DNA from: Porodaedalea pini
Lineage: Eukaryota > Basidiomycota > Agaricomycetes > Hymenochaetales > Hymenochaetaceae
Assembly: GCA_002794775.1 (NCBI GenBank)
Contig: NBAY01000043.1
Span: 1 to 64,000, forward strand
DNA: 64,000 nt
Direction of reading: 5' to 3'
Shown piece after piece: positions 20,301 to 32,595 of this stretch (its first letter is position 1; every line of letters starts with the position of its first letter). The position numbers and the translations under genes were made by a program. The notes below the pieces were generated by a model. The model saw nothing but the letters and a program-made list of their open reading frames with translations, had not been told where the DNA came from and did not search any database.

Positions 20301-20519
20301 GGACGGGATTTCGGCGAGGCGCTTGCGCTTGGGGGCCTGACCGGCGTCGGCGTCGGCGTAGGGAAGGACGCGGGTGCACGCGCGCCGCATCCGTATTCTG
20401 CTGCTGCCAGCGGAGCGGCGGAGGGAGGGGAGGAGGAGGGAGGACCGGAGCCGGCGCGGAGGAGGTGGAACGTGCATCCGCTGAAACGGATCGCGGAAAT
20501 GGGTCGGTTGCGGCGCTAG
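17382..20519 (+). CDS. seven-helix membrane protein with long disordered tail (970 aa, 5 exons)
   Basis: Exons are 17382-18030, 18084-18364, 18430-18534, 18593-18718 and 18768-20519; all phases agree. Hydrophobic segments follow one another: AYFVGPLLVANALSWALWGV, LRLILYALYVLVCV, ADCIGPIG-VFIITVAYFIYAL, LLALAAIVVSVCGLV, VVLIWFAGMLALDLLLCVLL, QLVVVFLALVLIV, and VAPALLPALYANTVLLHASS. This layout and the NALSWALWG start resemble the large basidiomycete-specific family of multi-pass proteins (DUF6533/DUF6534 type), whose function is unknown; that assignment is by resemblance only. Past residue 400 the chain is a low-complexity Gly/Ser/Pro/Glu-rich tail of over 500 residues with poly-Gly and His-Pro repeats, far longer than usual for the family. 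The exon 2/3 junction could be placed a little differently. Confidence 0.75.
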
Positions 20520-22379
20520 TCGCCGCTTTGGCTTTGGGAACTCCCTTTTGATTTTCTTTTTTTTTGTTGTTGGAATGTTGATTTGTTTTTTGATTTTGAT
20601 TTTGATTTGGTAGAGATGCCCCCGCGCGCTGGAGACTGGAGGTCGAGAAGCGCTGTGCCCTTTCGATCCATTAATATTCCTTTTCCTCCGCATTTCTCTC
20701 CACCCTCTCCGCTGTTCACCTCGCTGTCCTATCGGTGCCATTTGGAGTCTGGAGCCTGGAGCCTGGAGCCGCTCCCCATTCACCCACCCACCCAACCAAC
20801 ACCCCTTTTTATCAAAGTTGTGAATAACCTGCTTGTTTCTTTCGTTTCTTCATTTCCTCCGTTCGTTCGTTTGCTCATTTGGGGGTGTTCGTTTTCGCTT
20901 TTCTGACTCTGGCTCTGACTCCGAGCCCGCTTGTGATGTATACATGCATTGATATTGCATATCATCCCTTTGCAACCCCCCCTTTCTTCCCCCCCTCCTC
21001 CTCTTTCCCCTCGCCGGCACGATTTTTCTTTCTGTCCTGATTTTCATTTGTTCCCGCCCCCCGTTCTTTTCGGAACCCCTCCTCTTCTTTTTGGAATTCC
21101 TTTCCTTTCCTCCGCTTCCCGTGTGCATATTTCCGTGCGGCCTGTTCTGTATTCACACCCCGCATTTCTAATTCTTGTTTTCCTCCTCCCCTCCCTTCTC
21201 TTTTCGTCTCTTTCTCTTTCTCTTCTCTTTTTTAATACTCTCACTTTGTTTTTTACATGACCGGATGACCGGGTCCCATCCTCTCCCTTATACGGAAAAA
21301 AAGACTTCCCAACCCAAAACCAATCCGCCAAACCCGCAACGACGTGCTGTAGCTCTATGGATACTTTTCTTTCTTTTCTCTTGCTCTCGTTCTCGCTCTC
21401 CCCCTGCTCATTTTTTGTTTTGTTGTGCTCCTCTGTCTCCCTATCTGTCTTTCCTCTTCTTTTTTTTTTCCATCCTCTTACGTACCTTTGTTTTTGTTTT
21501 TGTTTTTTATTTTTGTTTTGTTTTTTTTTCGACCTGATTTTCGCCATGCCTTGATTTGATTTTTTTTTTGAAACTAGCTTAACATCTGGAAGGGGTATCT
21601 TAGAGCAGGAATATAATTGGTGTATTGGGTCATGAAGCTTTTTTTTATCAATACTGGATTCTTGCAGTACTAGTACGAGCGGCTGGGAAGCTTCAAGGGC
21701 GTACATACAGTACAGGATATTCGGACTCGGGACTATTACTACTAGAGACGTGTGTGATGAGGGATACAGAGCATATACAATGAAGACTCGGACTCGGAAC
21801 AGGTTGAGATGATGCAGAGAAACCAGCGGGAATAGTGATGGACAATCATCATGGTACAGTGATTGAATGTACAGGTGTCACACGGTGTGTACTTCCGAAG
21901 ACATAACAATATCAGAGCGTATTGCCAGCGAGGGACCGTAGAAGGGGTAGAAAGGAGCGGCGACCTCGTACGCACAAGTGGAAGTGGAAGTGGAGGTGGG
22001 GAAGTTGGTAGGGAATCTTCGCAAACTCAACCCCCGTTTTGTACTCCGAGTCACGCAGAGCCCCTTCGAGCCATCTTATATGCGTTGACTCGGGGGGCGC
22101 GTCTCAGGCCGAATCTCAGTGACGTCCGAGTCGTTCATAGTGGTAGTGGTAGTGGCTGGGCTGGAAAAAGTTCTAGCGATGTCGATGTAGCAAATTGTCT
22201 TGACCTTCGTAGCTCCGAGTGATATGCATCTCCGCAGGGCATCAAGGCATCAACGACACAGCCCATCCCCAACCCTCGCTCTGTATAGCAGTAAAAAAAA
22301 AATCAATATGACAACTCGTTAGCGAATACGCAGATATGTACCGAGGTCCTTAAAGTTAAAGAAGCATACAGGTCAAATC
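20520..22379. other. low-complexity intergenic DNA, no gene seen
   Basis: 20.5-21.6 kb is pyrimidine-rich on the plus strand, with T and C/T runs and repeated TTTTTG units that create spurious ORFs. 21.7-22.3 kb contains short GGAAGTGGAAGT-like repeats. No domain or splice-consistent frame was found. Confidence 0.5.
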
Positions 22380-22389
22380 ATAATCATAA

Positions 22390-22760
22390 CATTCATAGGG
22401 CCGCGAATGGAACGACCGGACACCCGCGTTTTTCTCTCGAACAAGTCCAACCGCCGAGTGGGCGGGGGTGTTCAAAAAGATGCAGTGATGTTCCGAAGGG
22501 TTCTTGATAGAGAACAAAGGATCTTTATGTGTTTTTAAGAGACAAAAAAAAAACTTCCCAGGAACAACAACCTTAGCAAGCCCGCCCGTTTTTCTCCCCG
22601 CTTCCGCGCGCCGCCTCTCATCCCTCCGTCATCGGCACATCAAGGGCGTTTCCTATCAGTGGCAACCCCCTCAAGCCCGGCGGAAGCGGGAGTCTGCTGC
22701 GAATTCTGCGCCATGAGCCACGGCGCAGACAAGTGCAGACGCATCGACCACATATAAGTG
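22390..22760 (-). pseudogene. P450 relic 1 (N-terminal exons only)
   Basis: On the minus strand the sequence matches the first two exons of the neighbouring P450 genes: traces of the PLPPGxxGLPLIGN proline-rich hinge (22620-22690), and further on the FEKRG...SRP segment (22395-22450). Frameshifts and stops break the frame and the rest of the gene is absent. Confidence 0.7.
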
Positions 22761-23540
22761 CATTAGCTGTGGCGATTGCAGGGAACACAGTGCGTCAAGC
22801 AACACCCAGGAATCTAAAGGCGCGAATGACTGCATGGGAAAATGAAGCGTTCCCTTCTATTAATATTGGCCAAAGTTCGAATCAGTTTGTTTTCCACTAG
22901 TGCTAGTGCTCTTCTCCCTCCACGTCCCCCCACCTGTTCTTCAGGGATTTCGATGTCACTGAATTGAACAGCACCCGGAGCGTTGAAAAAAAAAGAAAGA
23001 AAGAAAGAAACAATATTGAGTCTATTGATATTGAAAGAAGAAGGCAAACTCATAGAAAGGCACGCACGAAATTTTCGCGAAGCACTACAGTACATGTAAA
23101 TAGGCATTTTACATATACCACATCATCCGCCGACGCGGAGGCATCTAAGGACCTGATTTTCTGATGGGACTATTAGTAGGGTTAGATGGGTAGAAATCCA
23201 ATATGGACGCTAGCTTCAGCATTTCGAAGCATGCATTTTATGGTCTTACGTTATGCAAGGTGTGCGACTCCAGGTGAAGCTTGATGCATTTTAACCTGAG
23301 GAAATCAAATTCAAGTTTGATTTTCACCGCGTGGAAACCCGCTACCCAGTGCAGCCAATCACGGGGTCGACGCGACGCTCGGCGCGTCGGAATGCGAACT
23401 TTAAACAGAGCCCTCGGCTGCGGAACAGTATTCCGAACCATTCAACATAAGGAATGGGCGAAAGATATGCGATGATCAACCTTTGATAACCGTAAACGAT
23501 CTCTAAATTGTTTCTCCAGCCAAGCTTTAACAAAATCAGA
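22761..23540. other. decayed flank of P450 relics
   Basis: No gene is seen. A short (GAAA)n run sits near 22990-23010. Confidence 0.3.
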
Positions 23541-24200
23541 AAATCAACAATACACTGAGTCCATGAGAAAAGACGCACTATCGAAGAGGTTTCGGATATT
23601 TTTCAGGGGAATCCAAAGGTCCTTCAAGCATTCTATGCGTCGATTGCGTCTGAAGCCCAGTGTAATTCCCACAAATTTTGACTGGAGGAAACGATGGAGC
23701 AACTGCCTTGACCTCCGTAATTCATCTCCGCAGGGCATTAATGATTCGAACCATTCCCATCCTTCACTATTCAACAGCATGCAAAAAAGATATCAGTTAC
23801 TCGGTAGGATCTTCGAACTGAACATTGACATACAGATCATGTTCCTAGGCAGCGATAAATAATTGGAGCTGCGTTTCTCAAGCAAGTCGACCGCCGACTG
23901 ATATGGGTTCAAGAAAACGATAGACGTTCCGACCAATGGACCTGAAGAATCAAAAACTGAGTCAAATTGCCAAACAAAAGAATTTAGCAAAATCTACCGT
24001 AAAGTTCTCCCCACTTTCGCGCCACCTCCCAAGGTTCTGCCTCCGGCATATCAAGGATGTTCCCTACCAGGGGAAGCCCTTTCGGTTCAAGTGGAAAACG
24101 AAAAGAGCTTTTTGGCTTCCGCTGTGACTGCAGCATGAATAAACATACCAAAGTACAAGCAACACAAAGATGTCAATGAGATAGTAAAGCATGACAGATG
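23541..24200 (-). pseudogene. P450 relic 2 (exons 1-3)
   Basis: The minus strand encodes a broken copy of exon 3 (SEGWEWFESLMPCGDELRRS, QLLHRFLQ) at 23560-23790, of exon 2 at about 23800-23940, and of exon 1 (KGLPL, NILD) at 24000-24130. Later exons are missing. Best matches in the window are genes A and B. Confidence 0.8.
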
Positions 24201-25584
24201 AGTTGGGAGACACGGCGGTATACTGAAACTTTATAAAGCCAAATTGACAAAGAATCGCTCCATGGGAATCAGTTCGTCCTTGAGCTTCTTTGGATAAAGT
24301 TCTTCTCTCCAAAGCCCCCGTCTCTCCCTGAAGACAACGAGGAGCTCTGTCTCCGCTGACATCGATAGAAACCTGAGCGCGATAAGAACACACTTCGAAA
24401 TTCGGCAACCCATCACTCCGTTTTGGCGTGACAAATAAGTGCCAAGCATGAGAAGACTTTTATCAAAGTTCATAAGATGGAACCGATAGAGAAGAGCACT
24501 GGCATCTTCAGTGTGCTGGCGAACAATTGACGGGTCGTCTGTTAGGACATTTATGTCCTGATTGTGGGGTGAGTTGTGCCGGGATTAGTGATATGTGCAC
24601 CAAGATTAGGCAGTAATGAGGGGTGGATGGAGCAGGACGTACCGGTTGTCTCGAATTTCTTCTCGACATTTATTAAATCATACCTTTTTTGTATGAGCCA
24701 GCGACCCGGACCCAGAAATGAGGAAGCATGCAACACATGTGATCGTAGCGTACGTGTTCCTTTTTGTTGTGCCTTAGTTCTTCAAAGACTGATGTTACCA
24801 TATCCGCAGTCAGTTGAGCCAGTCGGTATCATCAGTGATGCGAACGCAGCTTACAATTGGCAATATCATCCGTCGATGTATCACGGCTGAGAGAAAAGTC
24901 ACTTGAAGCAGGATTGCGTGGATTCTTGATTAGACACTACCAATGATGCTGAATTGTGTAGAGCATCTGAATATGCGAATTGAAGAATTTTGTATATATC
25001 TTAAATGGATCCGTAAGCTCAAGCATGGTGCTCGCTGCATGAACGGCTGTTGTTTTCTTTTACGGTCGTTGCGAGGGAGTTGCCAGCTTATCACGGGACT
25101 GACACGTAGCGCTATGTGTCGGAGTCTGCGTCGGAGTCTGGACTTGTAAGGGAATTCAGGTCACCCATCAGATATAGAAAGAGCTCAGATCTGCACGCCA
25201 TAGAATGCAAAGCAGATTGTAGCAATAGTTTTAATTGACATTGGCTCCATAAATTGGTAAAACTTATTGCTATTCGAGTGTCTGAAACAAAATATGTCCT
25301 ACTTGTCTCTGAACCACAAATTACTCAACATTTATCACAAATATTGTAGCTCTCGAAGAGCCATGTTTAGACAAGATTACATGGTTTATGTTGCCACAAT
25401 TCTCGTGATGTCTTACGTCTCGCTGATTTTGTGCTGTCTTACATGAATGACATGACACCTGAAAAGCAGACAAGGTACGAAGAAGTGTACGCTAGCACGG
25501 GAGTGTCGAATAGATAGAAGACATTTATTTGTGTTACTATTTACAGACAGAACAGGCTTTGGCACAGGCCTTCTAAGACCTTGA
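24201..25584. other. duplicated P450 upstream flank, no gene seen
   Basis: 24540-24900 resembles 28160-28520 upstream of gene A, including a shared GATATGYGCACMAAGAT block, and so is part of the duplicated unit. The remaining ORFs are not supported. Confidence 0.4.
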
Positions 25585-27869
25585 TTACTTTGCAGACTCA
25601 GCCGCCTGGTGGATAACAGTTTCAATCTTCTCTGATCTCGGAGTCAGCACGTACTTGAATGGCTTAGGGTGCCTAGACGGATGCAGTTATAGTCGTCGGA
25701 TACAACTGAATTAGTCGGAAACATTTACCTGACGAAGTGAGGTGTATATTCGGCTTTCGGTGTAATCGGCACACCGTTTTCGTCAAGTGCCTTCGTGATG
25801 TTGAATGCTGCAAGGATGGAAGCAGCGCCTATGAAGACCTGCACAAACTTATTAGACAATGTGACAAAATTCTGGACTTGAATGCATACAGTATTGTCCG
25901 CAAAGTGCCTTCCTGGACAGATCCTATTCCAGCGAGTTTAGCGATATGCTCATGATTGAGATGAAAGGATACAAGATCTCACCTCCTACCAAATCCAAAG
26001 ACTGTCTTGTGCACGTCCAGAGGTTCTTTTCCTTCTGTAGGTAACCAGCGTTCAGGAATGAACTCGTCCGGTTCAGGATACTCCGTAGGATCTCTTTGCA
26101 TCGCCCTGCACATATTCAGATCGAAATCGGTAAGTACAATTAAGGAAGGAAATGCGGGTAAATCAACTACTAACCAGACGTTGGGAAGTACAGTGGCGCC
26201 AGCGGGAATAAAGTAACCATTATATTCGTCATCTTCTCCTGCAGCGTGCGCCACGGCTGCATTTATGCATTTATCAGCAATTTCAAAAGAAGGGGAGGAG
26301 CGGAAGACTCGCCGAACGGAGCAACAGGTTGCCATCTACCAGTTAAAGGGAATTTTTCATTTCTAGTTCACTCCCGCTGATAACACTTAATCGGGCCTGA
26401 TGCACGTACCTGAAGGTTTCCTTGACAATTGCTTCGATGTATGGTAAGCTTGGACGGTCGGTGAAGGACGGCAGGATATCCTTTCCTACGACCCTATTGA
26501 GTTCGTCTTGAGCGCGCCGCTGAACTTCTGGGTACAGAAGCATTGCGAGGAAGAACGTGTGCAACGCGGAGATTGACTACCACGTTGACAGGTCAGACTT
26601 GCTCAGCATAAGTAATATCTGTAACTACCGTATCTGCGCCCCCTGAAAATGCAGTGAGTTTGGGATGAGTAGTAAGCGTATACCAGACGACTAACCAGCA
26701 TAGACAACACCAGTGACTTTTGCAATAAGTGCCTCGTCATTAATGACTGCATCTTCTGACAGGCTTGCATCGAGTAGTTTGCTCGTCATCGAAGGAACGG
26801 CCGTTCCATCCAACTAAGCATTTTTAGCGTGAACCTCGGCAAACTTGAGTTTGTCTTACAAGAGACATACATTTTTCGCCTTCGCCATCTTGTAAGGTTC
26901 TTGGCACATATCGATCGAAAGCTTGTATCCTCTCTCCGCAATCTTCTTAAACCCAGTTCCGGGGAACCAAGCTGGCAGGCATTGCAGCCAAGGGAAGGCG
27001 TTTACCAGGAAGAATCCCTCAGCCTCAACGACGGCCTCTACACCCTTCTCTGCGAGTGCAATATACGGGTCGTCCTTCTCGTAGGCTACTCGAACCATTC
27101 GTCACCGCACGATCGGGAGGTCTAGTAGAATCACTGATTTACCTTTGTAGCCATAGGAAACCATCAAAGTCATCGAACTGACGGAGCTGTAGTGTGTGAG
27201 CAACGCATTGTCATTACGCATGAGAAAAAAACATACTGTCGAAGAACCTCCGGATATTTATCCGGGAATCTTATAAGTCCTTCCAGCATTTTATATATTG
27301 TTTGTGTCTGAAGCTCGCTGTAATCTCCCACAACAGCTGGCTGTAAGAAACGATGCAACAATTGCCTCGACCTTCGTAGCTCGTCTCCATAGGGCATAAT
27401 TGATGTAAACCATTCCCAGCCTTCACTACACGACGGGAGGTAACGATACATTTAGCTACCTGTTAGATATTCAAGCAAAATGTTACGTACAGGTCCATCA
27501 TGACATTCTTAGGACGCGACGCATAAATGGAACCGCGTTTCTCGAACAAATCAACCGCTGTCTGGTAGGAGTTCACAAAAATATATGACATTCCAAAGTT
27601 CTTGACATGGACCAATGGACCTTAAGAGATGAGGGAGTGAGCTAAGCCTGTGAAGCATTCTGACGAGACCCACCGTATTTCTCTCCCCACTTCCTTGCCG
27701 TCTCCCATTCTTCTGCCTCTTTCATGTCGAGTACATTTCCTATCAAAGGCAGTCCTTTCGGCCCCGGCGGAAGAGGAAGAGACTTGCTGCGCTTGTGCCA
27801 CGACTGCAGCAGGCGCAGACAAGCCAGAGCACAGACAACGGCTGAAGCATCGACGAGATAGTATAGCAT
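25585..27869 (-). CDS. cytochrome P450 monooxygenase A (14 exons, apparently intact)
   Basis: Haem-thiolate monooxygenase, membrane-anchored at the ER. ATG 27869 starts a hydrophobic anchor (MLYYLVDASAVVCALACLRL), then the hinge LPLPPGPKGLPLIGN. Later landmarks are exon 3 EGWEWFTSIMPYGDELRRSR; the I-helix GGADT (about 26640); K-helix KETFRY; PAGATVLPN; PERWLP; and the haem loop FGFGRRICPGRHFADN, split by an intron. The 14-exon pattern equals that of gene H and every junction I checked keeps frame. The donor after WQPVAPFG is GCGAGT, a GC-AG intron. Its 5' and 3' ends are nearly identical to gene B. The proteins resemble those labelled O-methylsterigmatocystin oxidoreductase-like in basidiomycetes; the CYP family and substrate are not determined. 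Confidence 0.92.
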
Positions 27870-27913
27870 GAGTGCGACGATAAGAGATAGGACAGGATAC
27901 TGAAATGCTCATG

Positions 27914-27920
27914 TATATAA
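27914..27920 (-). promoter_or_regulatory. TATA box of P450 A
   Basis: TTATATA on the minus strand, about 45 bp upstream of the ATG, in the same place as in genes B, E, F and H. Confidence 0.6.
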
Positions 27921-29642
27921 AGCAAAATAAACAACGAACCGCTCCATGAGAATCGACTCGGCATTCTTTGGGTAGAGTGGGGTCCATCTACGCCCCTTCT
28001 CGATGGAGCCGAACACGAAAATACCCTAAGGGTCACAGGGACACGCCTTAGCAGCGGAGCCATTTACGTTAGTGACGTTCTGAGGTATGAGGAACATGCA
28101 GCATATCGGGTAGTATGCAGTGAAGCCGATCTCCGCTCCGGTATTCCTGTAAAGACTCTGGAGCAAAATATGCCCGGATTCCTGATATGCGCACAAAGAT
28201 CAGTTGTCGGTAGCGCGCCAAATGGTGCTATGGGGAAAGCATATTATGGCATCTTTGGTTTCCGCGGGCAAGAGTTGTGACTTGATGACCCAGACACTAG
28301 GATAGACAGCAAGATAACGGAGGACCATAGCGTCTCCGTACTTGTATTACGGCAAAGTTCCTCGAAGTCTGATGATCTGATGTCTCCACTTTCTCAGCCA
28401 GTCAAAAACAGTGAGTATTGTAAGTGTGAGAGAAAATATAGCCGAGAAGAATTGCACAGACATGATAGATAGCTTATAAGTTATAGTGAGTGACACTGCA
28501 TCATCCGTCGAGGCATCTCGGGATAAGTGTAGAGCAGGATCGCGTGAATTAAGATAGTCTGTGAGCTTAACCATAGGGGAAACTCAGAGAGTGGTCTGAC
28601 TCTGAGGTCTGAGTGATTTCGAGTTCGCGTCGCAGGCTTACGTCTTGCCACTGCCAGATTGAGCCAATCACGGGACTGTTGCGTCGCGGAGACACGTACA
28701 AAAGCATCCTACAATATTAATAGTCACTCTGATTCTGAAAGCACAACTTCAGCATTATCGCAAGTAGTATTGCTCTTGAACAATCGTATTTAAATTGAAG
28801 ACCGACTAGCAACGATGCCTGAGTATTTGAATAGGCGAGAGAAAGGCCAACCGGGGTGAGAGAACGCCTGCAGTCGCTACGAAAATCCCTTGGACTCGAC
28901 GGGTGTCAGATGACTCATATAGGCATTAATCTTGGAACCCACAACGAGAATTGCAGACTCCAGCATGCCGAAACGAGAGAGAGAGAGGTGAGTAGGGAAG
29001 TGTGCAAGGGAACGACTATGCTGTTAGCGAGTGATGTTGACTCGGACTTCATAGGATACGGATACCGCTTTGAGCCGTTCGCGCTGAGTACTTGCCAGTC
29101 GCCAAAGCAAGCACACGACCCTCAAGCAACTCCACCTCGTCGTCCTCTACCTACACCCAGGTTTGTCAAGACTGATGCGTCCAATGGCTCATATTACTTG
29201 TCTTTGAGTCGAACGGTGCACACGAAGCCAAGCCGATTTCGTGGTCGGTGGCCTATGCCAGGCGCATGTTGCGTTCGCGGAGCATGAAGATCTAGTATCA
29301 GCTGTTATCATTGAAAAAGACCATAGTCGTCCCGCGGCGCCGCACGTTCGCCTTCGTCACCCTTTTGACGCTCTCGATAGATGACGTGCACTACTGTGCG
29401 GAACGATCCTTGTTCTCCGGACCGACTAAAATTCTTAGACACAAGAGAGAAGATATATTCGATGCAAGAATGTTACAAGAGACATAAAAGAGAAAGAACC
29501 GATAAAGCCCTGCGCACCGCAAGACAGCGACAAGACAGATATCATAGCGGTCGGAGCAAAATAGGCTTCTCAGTTCCTTCATCTACTAAAATTCAGTCCT
29601 CACTTTCACTAGGCTGTGGAACAGACCTTTCAAAACAATGAA
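27921..29642. other. intergenic between P450 A and B
   Basis: No supported gene. 28160-28520 repeats the flank seen at 24540-24900. A 143-codon ORF at 28856-29287 shows no recognisable motif and I do not call it. Confidence 0.4.
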
Positions 29643-31931
29643 TTACTTCGCAGACTCAACCGCCTGGTGAATAACAGTTCCGATCTTCTCTGACCTTGGA
29701 GTCAGCACGTACTTGAATGGCTTAGGGTGCCTGGACGGATGCAGTTATAGTCGTCGAATACAACTGAATTAAACGGAAACATTTACCTGACGAAGTGAGG
29801 TGTATATTCGGCTTTCGGTGTAATCGGCACACCGTTTTCGTCAAGTGCCTTCGTGATGTTGAATGCTGCAAGGATGGAAGCAGCGCCTATGAAGACCTGC
29901 ACAAACTTATTAGACAATGTGACAAGATTCTGGACTTGAATGCATACAGTATTGTCCGCAAAGTGCCTTCCTGGACAGATCCTATTCCAGCGAGTTTAGC
30001 GAAGTGCTTGTGACTGAGATGAAAGGATACGAGATCTCACCGTCTACCAAACCCGAAGGATGTCTTGTGCACGTCCAGAGGAGGTTCTTTTCCTTCTGTG
30101 GGTAGCCAGCGCTCAGGAATAAACTCATCTGGCTCAGGATACTCTTTGGGATCTCTCAGCATCGCCCTGCGTACGCGATCAAGATAGAATCTGTTAGTCT
30201 CTTATAGGAACTGCAAAGTAAAGTAGACTAGACAGACCAGACGTTGGGGAGCACAGTTGCGCCAGCGGGAATAAAGTAGCCGTTATACGAGGCATCTTCC
30301 TCTACGCCGTGTGCCACAGCTGTATTTACATGCTCTATATCAGCAATTAAACAAGAAAGGGAAGAACGGGAGACTCGCCGAACGGCGCAACAGGTTGCCA
30401 TCTGCAAGTGAAAGCAATAGAGGGTATAATTTGATCTTAGTTTATGTCTACTAATAACTCTAAAACATACCTGAAGGTTTCCTTGACGATTGCTTCGATG
30501 TATGGTAAGCTCGGACGGTCGGCAAACGACGGCAGAATATCCTTTCCTACGATCTTGTCGAGTTCGTCTTGCGCACGCCGCTGAACTTCTGGATACAGGA
30601 GCATCGCCAGCAAGAACGAGTGCAACGCGGAAACCGTCTGTAGTGAAAAATCAGCAGCGCCGATTAGATGTAAATATATTTGGCGTACCGTATCTGCACC
30701 GGCTACACATTCATCAAGAATAAGATAGTACATCAAAATTCATTGGTACCAAGACCACTGACCACCGTATATAACAGCTGCCACCTTTGCGATTAGCGCT
30801 TCGTCATCTGTGAGCGTGTTATTCGCCATGCTCGTCTCAAGGAGCTTGCTCATCATCGAAGGAGCGGCCGTGCCTTCCGACTAGTTTTTCCTCAGCCTAG
30901 AGATTGAAATAGCTTCACCTCGTGCAGAAAGGTACTCACAAATTCCGCCTTCGCCATCTTGTAAGGTTCATGGAGCATATCCATCGAAAGTTTATACCCT
31001 TTCTCCGCGATCTTTTTGAATCCAGTTCCAGGGGACCAGACTGGCAGGTATTGCAACCAAGGAAAGGCATTTACAAGGAATAGTCCCTCCGCCTCAACGA
31101 CGGCCCCTATGCCCTTCTCCGCGAGCTCGATGTATGGATCATCTTTCTCCAAAGCTGTCACGACCATTAGTCACTGCCACCTAACGAGCGTGAGTAATAA
31201 TTTACCCTGATGGCCATAAGCGACCATTAAAACTGTTTCTCCTGCCGAGCTGAGTCATAGTCAGGAAAGATTCCGCTGATTGTATGAGAAAGACATACTG
31301 TCGAAGAAGCTCAGGGAACTTATCCGGCCTTTTTGAAAGCCTTTCAAGCAACCTGTGTGTCGCCTGCGTCTGGAGCGCGGTATAATCGCCCACGACGGAT
31401 AACTGGAGGAAGCGATGAAGCAATTGTCTTGATTTCCGTAGCTCATCCCCATAGGACATCATTGGCACAAACCATTCCCAGCCTTCACTACACGACGGGA
31501 GGTAACGATACATTTAGCTACCTGTTAGATATTCAAGCAAAATGTTACGTACAGGTCCATCATGACATTCTTAGGACGCGACGCATAAATGGAACCGCGT
31601 TTCTCGAACAAATCAACCGCTGTCTGGTAGGAGTTCACAAAAATATATGACATTCCAAAGTTCTTGACATGGACCAATGGACCTTAAGAGATGAGGGAGT
31701 GAGCTAAGCCTGTGAAGCATTCTGACGAGACCCACCGTATTTCTCTCCCCACTTCCTTGCCGTCTCCTATTCTTCTGCCTCTTTCATGTCGAGTACATTT
31801 CCTATCAAAGGCAGTCCTTTCGGCCCCGGCGGAAGAGGAAGAGACTTGCTGCGCTTGTGCCATGAATGCAGCAGGCGCAGACAAGCCAGAGCACAGACAA
31901 GCACAGAAGCGTCGACGAGATAGTAGAGCAT
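29643..31931 (-). pseudogene. cytochrome P450 B, full length with one nonsense codon in exon 1
   Basis: Same exon layout as gene A. The ATG is at 31931, the stop at 29643. Codon 55 is TAG where the paralogues have TGG (EAEE-W-E), and this is the only lesion I found. Landmarks are intact: PPGPKGLPLIGN, SYGDELRKSRQLLHRF, AGADT, KETFRY, PAGATVLPN, PERWLP, and the split haem loop with CPGRHFADN. About 430 bp at the 5' end (31468-31898) and about 300 bp at the 3' end (29698-30001) are almost identical to gene A, while the middle has diverged. It may be a recent null allele; a sequencing error is an alternative. Confidence 0.85.
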
Positions 31932-31977
31932 GTGCGCGGCGATAACAGTCACAGGGAGGTGGGCTGAAGCACCAAGG

Positions 31978-31984
31978 TATATAA
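31978..31984 (-). promoter_or_regulatory. TATA box of P450 B
   Basis: TTATATA on the minus strand 47 bp upstream of the ATG. Confidence 0.55.
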
Positions 31985-32580
31985 AGTGAAATAAACAAAG
32001 AAACATGCGATGGGAATCGAGTGATTCAGCGATTCTTCTTCTAGACAAAGTTCCTCTCCCTGAGGTCTCCGTCTCTTCTTCAGAGACTTCGATGGAGTCA
32101 AACCAGAAAACACCTAAGCGTCGTGACGATACTGTCTAAAGGCAGCGCCGCTGACCTTCTTGCGCACGCAGTACATTGAGCAGCGCATGGGGAGATTATC
32201 ATCTATTACGGTATCCATATAATGGTTGAGGTCCGAGTTGTGCCATTGTTTTTAGTGTGCGGATGAAGATTGGATGGCGATGCAGTGTAGGTGGCACTGG
32301 GTATGTGTCAAAACGATCTATTAGCGAAGTATTTTATCACATTTTTGTAGTATAGGATTAAGGTAGTTACCTAGAGTATGAGATTAAAAGGTCGATAGCG
32401 TATTTGTGTTCGCGCTGAGCCTAAGTTCTTCGTAGATTCTTCAGACAGTAAAACCCTTCTGAACGGAGTCTCTAGACATGCTCGAACGCAGTCGCCGCTA
32501 CCTGCTTCTGAATTGACAAGGGCCGACGGCGTGCACCAGTTCGTCCCGAGATAGAATGGCGCGATCGATACGAATTACGG
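31985..32580. other. intergenic upstream of P450 B
   Basis: Promoter region; no gene recognised. Confidence 0.3.
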
Positions 32581-32595
32581 AGGAAGTAGGTACAT

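Noticed and set aside
20583..21706. several ORFs in the low-complexity stretch
   Set aside because: They encode Ser/Phe/Leu or Lys/Glu runs from pyrimidine tracts; no domain.
28856..29287. 143-codon ORF between P450 A and B
   Set aside because: No motif, no splice logic, and it lies in sequence partly shared with other decayed flanks.
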